A stretch of 14,306 nucleotides of DNA from Baffinella frigidus (GCA_026770585.1 MU646353.1:630213-644518); one strand, 5' to 3'; numbered from the stretch's first letter, positions 6,509-12,618 are shown. The notes: generated by a model not told the origin, from the sequence alone. Program-made: numbers and translations.

Positions 6509-6612
6509 CGCGCGAGGAGTTCGGAGACAGGAAAAACGGAGGTGGGCTCACAACCTGTTCGTCGGGGGCGACGAGGGTGCCTTCGCAGGCTTCCTCGTGT
6601 GTGATCAACTCG
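6509..6612. repeat. 104-bp duplication, copy 3
   Basis: Full partner of 6179-6281. Frames over 6289-6723 on either strand are mainly translations of these repeats. A TGTCCGAGCTTC duplication (about 6450 and 6491) lies between copies. Confidence 0.9.
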
Positions 6613-6637
6613 TCCATCGTCACCTGCAGGGTGGGGA

Positions 6638-6755
6638 AAATCAGTCAACATGTCTTTTCAGTCAACACGTTCCCGCTTGAGTCAACATGTCTTTTTTCAG
6701 TCAACTCGTCCATTGTCAGGTGACAATGGACAAGTTGACTGAAAAGAAATGTTGT
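6638..6755. repeat. Hairpin-forming inverted and direct repeats (AGTCAAC motif)
   Basis: CAGTCAACTCGTCCATTGTC followed by A (to 6718) and its reverse complement from 6721 flank a 2-nt centre; over 20 bp there is one mismatch. The arms extend through T-rich/A-rich sequence to CAACATGTCTTTT and AAAAGAAATGTTG. CAGTCAACATGTCTTTTC also occurs directly upstream at about 6642. An isolated strong hairpin of this sort could be a replication or recombination slippage product. Confidence 0.85.
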
Positions 6756-6841
6756 CTGAAATGTAGGGTGGGTAACGATCAGTCGATAATTCTTCTCATC
6801 AACACGCAGGATCGACTGAGTGAAAACGCACGACCATGCCA

Positions 6842-6990
6842 CGCCCGGAGGCGAAGAGGTTCGTAAAACCGTCAACGTCAATCCGTCGTGTGTCTTTCTA
6901 TTGTGTGTACCACGATCTATACCACGAATAATAGAAAGACTCAAGACGGATTGACGTTGGGAATTGTGTGGACCTCTTCTCCTCCGGGCG
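6842..6990. mobile_element. Foldback element, 149 bp, inside a tandem array
   Basis: The left arm 6842-6905 (CGCCCGGAGGCGAAGAGG...CAACGTCAATCCGTC...TCTTTCTATT) pairs with the right arm 6927-6990 with scattered mismatches, leaving a loop of about 21 nt. A partial tandem-array unit (CAACACGCAGGATCGACTGA, about 6800) lies to its left and the array continues at 6995, so the foldback may have been inserted in the array. Confidence 0.88.
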
Positions 6991-6994
6991 CAGG

Positions 6995-7620
6995 TTTTGA
7001 CCAGTATATCCTTGCCGCATCAGGAACGTCCTCGTTTACAGGGCTAATACTAAACAATACTGCACTTTAGAAGGCCTAGGGCTACACTCAACACGAAGAA
7101 TCGACTCTACAATCAACACGACAAATGAACATGCTGGTCAGAATCTCCCGGAAGAGGAAGGAATGGGCAAGTTTACAGTAGTGGACTTTGGGAGGCCAAC
7201 AGACAGAATGGACTCAGGGGGGAAGCACGCGCGTGATTCAGACCTGCATATCCTTACCGCATTTGGAACGCCCAAATGGTATTTGCCCTGGGCTAATACT
7301 AAACGGTACTGCACTTTGGAAGGCCTAGTGCTACAACCACCAAGAGGGAATCGACTCAGTGAAAGGACATACTGGTCAAAATCTCCCCACTGAAGAAAAA
7401 AACACGCGGGTGGTTCTGACCAGCATGTCCTTGCCGCATTTGGAACGTCCTCGATTACAGGGCAAATACCAAACGGTACTGCACTTCGAGAGGCCTAGTG
7501 CTACACTCAACACGCAGAATCGACTCGGGGAAAAATATTCTGACCAGAATCTCCCTACTGAAGAAAAAAAACGCGGGTGGTTTTGACCAGCATGTCCTTG
7601 CCGCATTTGGAGCACTTGCA
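6995..7620 (+). repeat. Tandem array of roughly 170-240-bp units
   Basis: Unit starts (TTYTGACCAGCATGTCCTTG) are at 6995, 7237, 7414 and 7581, giving periods of 242, 177 and 167 bp; the last unit is truncated at about 7611. Each full unit contains CCGCATTTGGAACG, TACTGCACTT, AGGCCTAGTGCTACA, CGACTC, and CTGGTCARAATCTCC followed by GAAGAAAAAA. It resembles a young satellite. Frames in it repeat the same peptides and are not genes. Confidence 0.88.
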
Positions 7621-7668
7621 GTGGTGCGCGAGCGCAGAGCTGAAGCCTCCTCCCACAATCGGCCCGTC

Positions 7669-7707
7669 GTACAGGCTCCCGAATCGCAGCCCTGCACCCC
7701 CCCTTTC
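7669..7707. repeat. GTACAGGCTCCCGAATCGCA repeat, copy 1
   Basis: Shared with 8326-8364 and partly 8450-8480 (GAATCGCAGCCCTGCACC, then CTTTCAGA). It abuts the 36-bp minisatellite. Confidence 0.85.
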
Positions 7708-7832
7708 AGATACGTTCTCAAGTCGCCTTGAGATACGTTCTTGAGATACGTTCTCAAGTCGTCTTGAGATACGTTCTTGAGATACGTTCTCAAGTCGCCT
7801 TGAGATACGTTCTTGAGATACGTGCTCAAGTC
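7708..7832. repeat. 36-bp tandem minisatellite
   Basis: AGATACGTTCTCAAGTCGCC then TTGAGATACGTTCTTG repeats from 7708, 7744, 7780 and 7816 (about 3.5 units), nearly identical. Each unit holds two overlapping small stems: CTCAAG/CTTGAG around TCGC and around ATACGTT. Because 36 is a multiple of 3, all frames repeat every 12 residues (minus strand ENVSQERISRRL), which explains the local open frames. There are no unique spacers, so it is not a CRISPR array. Confidence 0.95.
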
Positions 7833-8155
7833 GCCACCCCACCACTCTCACTCCTGAACCACCCCGGCTCTCTCACTCCGGAACAACCCCGACACTCCCA
7901 CTCCCGCGTGCATCAACGCGCCAGCCATAAACCCCAAACCCCGAAAACTACAACTCAAGGCTTAAGGGCCTATCTAGGACCTGTATCGAGAGTAATAAAG
8001 AAGAAGAGAAGAAGAAACCCGAAAACCGAGCCAACATCGTGGTGGATGTGTGAGTGATGATGGAGTGTCGGGGTTGTTCAGGAGTGAGAGTGGTGGGGTG
8101 GCGACGTGAGAACCTATCTCAAGAACGTATCTCAAGGCGACTTGAGAGCGTATCT
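7780..8155. repeat. Long inverted repeat (arms about 95-119 bp)
   Basis: The left arm 7780-7898 pairs with the right arm 8062-8155. Both contain CTCAAGTCGCCTTGAGATAC, GTTCTTGAGATA, GTCGCCACCCCACCACTCTC and ACTCCTGAAC. The left arm has an extra CACCCCGGCTCTCTCACTCC-type duplication. The central 163 bp holds the segment shared with 12003-12058. Confidence 0.85.
7960..8013 (+). repeat. GGACCTGTATCGAGAGTAAT repeat, copy 1
   Basis: GGCTTAAGGGCC, then AGGACCTGTATCGAGAGTAA and TAAA, then a purine-rich GAAGAAGAGAAG tail. 12003-12058 is nearly identical in the core. A conserved core with AATAAA and an A/G-rich tail could be a retroposon 3' end, but no RNA polymerase III boxes are visible. Confidence 0.75.
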
Positions 8156-8194
8156 GAGCCACCACTTCCACTTCTGCGCGCTGCAACAAGAACA

Positions 8195-8290
8195 CGCAAT
8201 AACCCTTAAGAGTTAAGACCTACAACCCTACGGTAGGCAACCCGTAGGGTCATAGGGGGGTTCCTACGGTTAAGGGAACGGAAACTCGAC
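8195..8290 (-). repeat. Repeat family P, inverted copy 3
   Basis: AATAACCCTTAAGAGTTA, CCTACGGTAGGCAACCCGTA, ATAGGGGGGTTCCTACGG and GGAACGGAAACTCGAC match the reverse complement of 2221-2330 and align directly with 9776-9890. Confidence 0.9.
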
Positions 8291-8325
8291 CAAAAATGGG
8301 TCGCAGCGCATGCAGCACCCACGTG

Positions 8326-8565
8326 GTACAGGCTTCCGAATCGCAGCCCAGCACCACCCCTTTCAGAGACGTGGTGCACGTGCGAGTGGTGCGAGAGTGA
8401 TGGACCACCACCCTCACTTCTGCGCGCAGGAAAAAGAAGACGCACGCGAAACCGCAGCCCTGCACCCCCGCTTTCAGATACAATCTCAAGTTGATATTCT
8501 GGCTTGTTAAGGTGGGGCTTTTCTGGAGTAGCCATCACTCTCACTCCTGCGTGGAGCAACACGCG
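8326..8565. repeat. Mosaic of short repeats shared with 7.6-8.2 kb
   Basis: GTACAGGCTTCCGAATCGCA (8326) and CCGCAGCCCTGCACCCCC (about 8452) echo 7669. CACTCTCACTCCTG-like motifs occur at about 8410 and 8534 and match 7843. The order of the motifs suggests repeated, eroded copies of the 7669-7900 block. Confidence 0.75.
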
Positions 8566-8754
8566 TGCTACACCCACCAGCATCTGGTTCTATCATCGTC
8601 GCGAGAGACTTTTGTGCTGTGACCATCATGCTGCCAGCGTGCAGTGTCAGCACCATACCGAGAACAACACAAGTCGTGCGGTGACAGCACCAGAATGCTG
8701 ACAACCAAGCGCGATGATACACAACATGAGGATGCTACTGTGGGGTTCAGGGAG
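8566..8754. other. No gene; weak inverted and direct motifs
   Basis: TATCATCG (about 8590) and CGATGATA (about 8712) are inverted. GAATGCTGACA occurs at 8693 and 8780. No RNA gene or coding region was recognised. Confidence 0.4.
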
Positions 8755-8854
8755 GGTGCCTGGACATACGCGGGTGCCGAATGCTGACATGATACTCTGT
8801 GGTAAACCCTAAACCCTAAACCCTAAAGGGGATACCTGGACAGACGCGGGTGCC
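8755..8854. repeat. Telomere-like tract between direct repeats
   Basis: AAACCCTAAACCCTAAACCC followed by TAAA (8804-8827) is three-plus CCCTAAA heptamers. It follows GGGTGCCTGGACATACGCGG-GTGCCG (8755-8780) and precedes GGGGATACCTGGACAGACGC-GGGTGCCG (8827-8854), so near-identical 26-28-bp repeats lie to either side. Confidence 0.88.
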
Positions 8855-8877
8855 GCCTTTCAGAGATTCGAGTTTCG

Positions 8878-9480
8878 CCATGTCGAGCGTGCCGTCGGGA
8901 AGCACCACCTGCAAAAGAGCTTGAAAGCGTTCATGGGTTGAAAAGGGTGTATGGTTAGGGTTACTAGGAAATGCCACCTGCCTCCCAACCCACGCTTCAG
9001 ACCAGCCAAACCCTAAAAACCTTAACCCCAAACCCTAACGAAGCACCACTCTCCCCGCGCCTCAGACAGGCTGGTAGTGTTACACCCCTCACTTCAGAGC
9101 ACCGCGGTTGCTTCTATCAAAAAACCTGCTGTCTGGAAGTGTTTCAACCTAAGCCCTTAACCGTAAGGCCATGTCGAGCGTGCCGTCGCGAGAACACAAC
9201 CTGTCTTGCACCCCTCGCTTCGGAGCACCGCGATTGCTTCCTTCAGAACCCTGCTGTCTGGAAGTGTTTCAGGGCACTCGATTGCCGTCGGAAAACACCA
9301 CCTGCCTCCCCACTCCGCGATTCCGACTAGCCAAACCCTACAACCGAAACCCTAAACCCGAACATAAACACTAAACCCTAAACGCTAACGCCATGTCGAG
9401 CCGTTGGGAAGCACCACCTGCAAAAGAGCATGCGATAGTTTACGGGTTGGAAAGGGTGTACGGTGTAGGGTTGCTGGAAA
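8878..9480. repeat. Low-copy tandem family with telomere-like patches
   Basis: CCATGTCGAGCGTGCCGTCG occurs near 8879 and 9170, and a shortened CCATGTCGAGCCGT near 9392. GGGAAGCACCACCTGCAAAA follows the first and third. A 63-64-bp pair, CACCCCTCRCTTCRGAGCAC to CTGGAAGTGTTTCA, lies at 9085-9148 and 9209-9271. Degenerate CCCTAAA tracts lie at about 9010-9044 and 9334-9385. A further diverged GGGTTGAAAAGGGTGTAGGG is at 9638. The frames here (8971-9330 and others) repeat the same peptides. Confidence 0.85.
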
Positions 9481-9775
9481 CCCCACGCACCACCTTCGAA
9501 AAGTAATGTGGCCGATTTGTGGCGGGAATTTGTGTTTTTTGTTGACTTTGGGACTTAAGAAAGGGGCCCAGATCTGGGATCATTTCTAGATAGCATGTCT
9601 TGCTCCCCGCGTTTCAGAGCTTGAAAAAGGTGCAGGGGTTGAAAAGGGTGTAGGGTTCAGGGTTGCGTGACAACAGCGCAGTCCGGTAGTGTTTCAGGGC
9701 GCTGGGTGTAGGCATTGCAGCTGGAGATCAAGTTGTTTTGGTTCTTCAACACAGCGGACTTTGAAGGGATGTCCG
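9481..9775. other. No gene recognised
   Basis: Apart from the GTTGAAAAGGGTGTAGGG relic at about 9638 and a TAGTGTTTCAGGGC relic at about 9687 of the preceding family, nothing was found. A T-rich stretch (TTTGTGTTTTTTGTTGACTT, about 9529) has no assigned role. Confidence 0.4.
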
Positions 9776-9918
9776 AATAACCCTTCAGAGTTAAAACCTA
9801 CAAGTTGCTACAACCCTACGGTAGGCAACCCGTAGGGACATAGGGGGGTTCCTACGGTTAAGGGAACGGAAACTCGACAAAAAATGGGTCGAAAATCCCT
9901 TCGTAGCCCGCTGTGTGG
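9776..9918 (-). repeat. Repeat family P, inverted copy 4
   Basis: AATAACCCTTCAGAGTTAAA, ACCCTACGGTAGGCAACCCG, CATAGGGGGGTTCCTACGGT and GGAACGGAAACTCGAC. It is followed by ATGGGTCGAAAATCCCTTCG and GCCCGCTGTGTGG, which match the extension at 3071-3099 in motif content but not in orientation, so a rearrangement is implied. Confidence 0.88.
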
Positions 9919-9982
9919 GATCACCGACTGCGAATACCGCTGAATAGACATGTCTGGTGGTACGCGCTGAGGCGAGAGGGCT

Positions 9983-10149
9983 GCGACAGGCCGTACTTAT
10001 CCGGGGAAACCTATTTTCTTTAGTTTGATGGCAAGGAAAATTACTACATAAATGCTTTAATATTACTAATAAGAACGAATTGTGTAGTAATTTTCCTTGC
10101 CATCAAACTAAAGAAAAATAGGTTCCCCCGGATAAGTACCACCTGTCGC
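9983..10149. mobile_element. AT-rich foldback element, 167 bp
   Basis: The outer ends GCGACAGG and CCTGTCGC are inverted, followed inward by GTACTTATCC and GGATAAGTAC. The inner arms (10017-10048 and 10083-10114, around GTTTGATGGCAAGGAAAATT) pair perfectly over 32 bp. The loop is about 34 nt and AT-rich. No protein is encoded. The composition differs sharply from the GC-rich flanks. Confidence 0.92.
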
Positions 10150-10205
10150 GGCCTGTCTTCCTGTCCCCCGTATGTGCGAACGGCAGTGAGTGCAAAAGAG
10201 CGGCG

Positions 10206-10249
10206 TGGAGGAGGAGGAGGACCGAGGTGGTATCGTGCTGTGTGACGGG
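10206..10249 (+). repeat. 44-bp direct repeat, left copy
   Basis: TGGAGGAGGAGGAGGACCGA to GTGCTGTGTGACGGG, 43 of 44 identical to 10342-10385. The two copies enclose a palindrome-bearing element. Confidence 0.93.
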
Positions 10250-10341
10250 GGTGCATGACTTCGACGGAACATGACAAGGCAGTCACCTCGGACAGTTGGC
10301 TTCGGCGTCCGCGTGACCGGTCACGCGGGCGCTCAAGAGCC
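10250..10341 (+). mobile_element. Palindrome-bearing dispersed element (92 bp)
   Basis: Contains the same 16-bp palindrome GCGTGACCGGTCACGC (10311-10326), preceded by CAAGGCAGTCAC and GGCTTCGGCGTCC and followed by GGGCG and GAGCC, as in 4276-4370. The segment left of GGAACA differs from that copy, so the element boundary and the repeat boundary are not the same at the two loci. Confidence 0.7.
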
Positions 10342-10385
10342 TGGAGGAGGAGGAGGACCGAGGCGGTATCGTGCTGTGTGACGGG
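10342..10385 (+). repeat. 44-bp direct repeat, right copy
   Basis: Partner of 10206-10249. Its last bases overlap a 14-bp perfect palindrome CGGGTTCGAACCCG at 10382-10395, which the left copy lacks. Confidence 0.93.
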
Positions 10386-10452
10386 TTCGAACCCGATCTC
10401 GGACCGTACGCCCGCGGGCCCTTGTCGCCAAAATTTTCAGGGAGGATGCACC

Positions 10453-10806
10453 GAGACGGCGTCCTGCTGGGCGATGCGCATTGTCCCACCATCATCGGTA
10501 TAATCGGGATTCAGTGCAAAATGACGGCGGGGAAGAGGAAAGAGGGAGGCGCACGGACCGACGCGGCGTCCTGCTATGCACTGCGCATTGTCGCGGCGGA
10601 GCGGCGGGGAACGGGACGCACCGAGTGCAAATATCAAACTGGCGTGGGATCAAGACACAACGGGGAGGAGGGAGGACGAACGAGGACGGACTGGAGCCAT
10701 CATCATCGTTACCAGCGGGAGTCGTAGTTCAAAATGGCGGCGGGGAGGAGGGAGGAACACGCACCGACGCGGCGTCCTGCTGGGCGATGCGCATTGTCGC
10801 GGCGGA
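10453..10806. repeat. GC-rich duplicated blocks (GCGGCGTCCTGCT motif)
   Basis: GACGGCGTCCTGCTGGGCGA and TGCGCATTGTC occur at about 10457, 10569 and 10775. The last two copies extend back through CCATCATC...CAAAATG(G/A)CGGCGGGGA and GGAGG (10490-10602 and 10698-10806), about 110 bp at a spacing near 206 bp. In one minus-strand frame two of the three copies read TMRIAQQDA, and the middle copy has a stop. No family is recognised. Confidence 0.8.
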
Positions 10807-10833
10807 GGACGGCTTGCCGCGCGCCTTCGGGTG

Positions 10834-10890
10834 GAGCAGCTGCCAGAGCGCGGTGCCCTTCGTCGGCGTGCGCACGTGATACTTCACCTG
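10834..10890 (-). pseudogene. Minus-strand coding remnant, copy 1
   Basis: The 19 codons read QVKYHVRTPTKGTALWQLL. Compared with 11010-11066 there are eight nucleotide differences: seven are synonymous third-position changes (TAT/TAC, ACG/ACT, CCG/CCA, ACG/ACA, CAG/CAA, CTG/CTA, CTC/CTG) and one changes Thr to Asn. That pattern is what purifying selection on this frame would leave. The frame continues to HPKARGKPSSAATMRIAQQD. On the amino-terminal side a run of C residues (10891-10898 as G) shifts the frame; in another frame TALTCFPLI aligns with TALNCVPLM near 11600-11625. The CAGGTGAAG start also resembles a splice donor, so the segment could span an exon-intron edge. The family is unknown. 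Confidence 0.45.
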
Positions 10891-11009
10891 GGGGGGGGTA
10901 TCAACGGGAAGCAGGTCAGCGCCGTCGCTGGTCAGCGCGCCGCCCTCCTCCCTCCTCCCTCCTTCTGTACCCTAGTGTGGAACACCCCAAGAGCATGCGC
11001 ACCCTTTTT

Positions 11010-11066
11010 CAGTAGTTGCCAGAGCGCGTTGCCCTTTGTTGGAGTGCGCACGTGGTACTTCACCTG
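11010..11066 (-). pseudogene. Minus-strand coding remnant, copy 2
   Basis: Reads QVKYHVRTPTKGNALWQLL and continues as KKGAHALGVFHTRVQ before low-complexity sequence. Shorter relatives lie farther right: QVKHHVRT at about 11259-11282 and GKYHVRSP at about 11403-11426, both minus strand. So the KYHVR motif occurs four times in 600 bp, separated by G/T-rich tracts. It may be a decayed repeated-domain gene or duplicated exons. Start, stop and splice sites cannot be placed. Confidence 0.45.
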
Positions 11067-11097
11067 GAGGTGCGTTGTAGTCCGGTTTCGAGTTTGG

Positions 11098-11260
11098 GAT
11101 TTGGTGGTTGGCGTTTTGAGGTCTGGGGTCTGGGGTTTGGGGTTTGGGGGTTGGGGTTTTGAGGTTTGGGGTGTAGGGTTTGGGGTGTGGGGTTTGGGGT
11201 TTGGGGTATGGGGTTTGGTGTTTGGTGTTTGGGGTTTGGGGTGTTGAGGTTTGGGGTTTG
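11098..11260 (+). repeat. Degenerate TTTGGGG heptamer tract
   Basis: More than fifteen GGGGTTT-like units with variants (GTGT, GTAT, GTTG), such as GGTTTGGGGTTTGGGG at about 11130 and about 11190. The G-rich plus strand has many runs of three or four G and could form G-quadruplexes. The open frame 10576-11247 ends in this tract (WGLGFGVWGLG), which is a repeat translation. Confidence 0.92.
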
Positions 11261-11300
11261 TGCGCACGTGGTGCTTCACCTGTCGTATTGGCGCCTAGTT

Positions 11301-11357
11301 TAGGGTTGATGGTCCAGCTTAGGGTTGATGGTCCAGCTTAGGGTTGATGGTCCAGCT
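11301..11357. repeat. 19-bp tandem repeat, three exact copies
   Basis: TAGGGTTGATGGTCCAGCT at 11301-11319, 11320-11338 and 11339-11357, followed by degenerate TAGGGTTTATGGTTGATGG. Confidence 0.97.
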
Positions 11358-11443
11358 TAGGGTTTATGGTTGATGGTTATATATGGTTGAGTGCGGTTTA
11401 GGCGAGCGCACGTGGTACTTCCCTGCCAGCCAGGATCTTTCAC

Positions 11444-11527
11444 CTTAAGTCAACCGAGCTGATCATCGGCAGTAAGTTGCCATTTCGTTTAGATGGACCG
11501 GCTCGGGGAGCCGGCATTTGACTTAAG
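11444..11527. mobile_element. Short inverted-repeat element, 84 bp
   Basis: CTTAAGTCAA (11444-11453) and TTGACTTAAG (11518-11527) are perfect 10-bp inverted ends. Inside is a stable GC hairpin, CCGGCTCGGGGAGCCGG (about 11498-11514). A further GGTTGACTTAGG at about 11546 offers an alternative right end. Confidence 0.6.
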
Positions 11528-11669
11528 GCTGTGGTTTTCATGGGGGGTTGACTTAGGCGAAATGTTCTGGCTCAGAGTGTACTTGGCCTGGAGGTAACAT
11601 CAATGGGACGCAGTTCAGCGCCGTGTCTCTTAGGATTGAAGAGACCTTGAGGTTCACGAGCCTCGCTTT

Positions 11670-11856
11670 GGGGAGCGAGGTTTATTAAGTTGACATACAA
11701 GACCGTCTCACGCCAGGGGGCGAGGTAGGCCGTTCAATAAAAGTCTCTTCACTCCTAAAGATTGGAACAGACCTAAGAGACTTTTATTGAACGGCCTACC
11801 TCGCCCCCTGGCGTGAAGCGGTCATGTATGTCAACTTAATAAACCTCGCTTTTCCC
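11670..11856. mobile_element. Foldback element with 76-bp arms
   Basis: Arms 11674-11749 and 11775-11850 match at 73 of 76 positions (AGCGAGGTTTATTAAGTTGA ... GGCCGTTCAATAAAAGTCTC). The loop is 25 nt. GGGGA and TTCCCC extend the pairing outward with a small bulge. Sequence just left (TGTCTCTTAGGATTG, about 11624) is inverted relative to CCTAAGAGAC at the right-arm start, which suggests earlier rearrangement. No coding capacity. The near-identity of the arms implies recent origin or ongoing conversion. Confidence 0.94.
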
Positions 11857-11946
11857 CCGGTGTTTGCAGAAATGGACCATCTCTGCACTTATGACGTCGG
11901 ACCATGCACTTAAGGCGTCCAGCGAGGGCTCCAACTAAATGTCTCT

Positions 11947-12090
11947 ATATAATCCAGAAAGGACTTCGTCTACCACACGATTCAAGTCAGAACATAAATC
12001 CAGGCTGAAGGGCCTCATTCAGGACCTGTATCGAGAGTAATAAATAAAAAGAAGAGAAGATATCAATCCAGAAAGGACTTGGTCTACCAC
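11947..12090. repeat. Direct repeat AATCCAGAAAGGACTT, with conserved insert
   Basis: ATATAATCCAGAAAGGACTT then CGTCTACCAC (to 11976) recurs as CAATCCAGAAAGGACTTGGT then CTACCAC (to 12090). The second GGACCTGTATCGAGAGTAAT segment (12003-12058) lies between. Confidence 0.88.
12003..12058 (+). repeat. GGACCTGTATCGAGAGTAAT repeat, copy 2
   Basis: Partner of 7960-8013: GGCTGAAGGGCC, AGGACCTGTATCGAGAGTAA, TAAATAAAAAGAAGAGAAG. The two copies sit in unrelated contexts. Confidence 0.75.
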
Positions 12091-12167
12091 AGGGCCATCT
12101 GTGTCTCTCCCCATCCAGGTCCGGCGAGCCCCAGCTTCAGTACGACGCTGATGACGATTTCATCTCG

Positions 12168-12303
12168 GATTATACTAGAATCTGTCCTGATGAAAATGCG
12201 TAAGATAGCATCATTTGATGCCTAAAATAGCATATACACCCTTCGCTTCCGCGAGGGGGGCCTAAGATAGCGGGACAGATTCTGTATTGGTCCGAAATTA
12301 GAT
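12168..12303 (-). mobile_element. MITE-like element with 26-bp TIRs, complete copy (inverted)
   Basis: The ends hold AGAATCTGTCCTGATG on the left and GGGACAGATTCTGTATTGGT, then CCG, on the right. The interior GATAGCATCATTTGATGCCT and AAAATAGCATATACACCCTT is the reverse complement of 2815-2860 with scattered changes. GCATCATTTGATGC inside is itself nearly palindromic. GATTCAAGTCAGAACA follows at 12301 and also occurs at 11979, before the element. Confidence 0.85.
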
Positions 12304-12417
12304 TCAAGTCAGAACAGAGCGGTCTAAACCTGGGTCTGCGCCAAACGTGATTCAGGCGAAGTTATGGGGGGGACTCTAAAACGTCCGTTTGACACATCAG
12401 TTTTGGAGAAGCGCGGA

Positions 12418-12612
12418 GACCTGAGTCTCAATGATGTCTGTGAGCCTGGAATCCGCAATATACGGTTGCAGATAAACTCATATACGATTGGAACAGACCT
12501 GCGTCTCAATGATGTCTGCGAGCCGCAACTCATATACGGTTGCGGATAAACTCACATACGATTGGAACGGACCTGAGTCTCAATAATGTCGGCGAGCCTG
12601 GCAGCCAGCTCC
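12418..12612. repeat. Tandem repeat of 74-78-bp units
   Basis: Units start with GACCTGMGTCTCAATGATGT at 12418, 12496 and 12570 (third truncated). The first two contain TATACGGTTGCRGATAAACT and CAYATACGATTGGAAC. The short plus-strand frame is explained by the repeat. Confidence 0.92.
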
Positions 12613-12618
12613 GCTTCT

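Noticed and set aside
7708-7832. CRISPR array with 36-bp repeats
   Set aside because: The repeats are directly tandem with no unique spacers, no cas genes are present, and the context is eukaryotic.
10382-10395. tRNA T-loop or polymerase III B-box (GGTTCGAACC)
   Set aside because: It is a plain 14-bp palindrome CGGGTTCGAACCCG. The surrounding bases do not form tRNA arms and no A-box lies at a suitable distance upstream.
10576-11247. 223-aa ORF on the plus strand, longest in the window
   Set aside because: Its second half is a translation of the TTTGGGG tract and its first half of GC-rich duplicated blocks. The better coding signal in this region is on the opposite strand.
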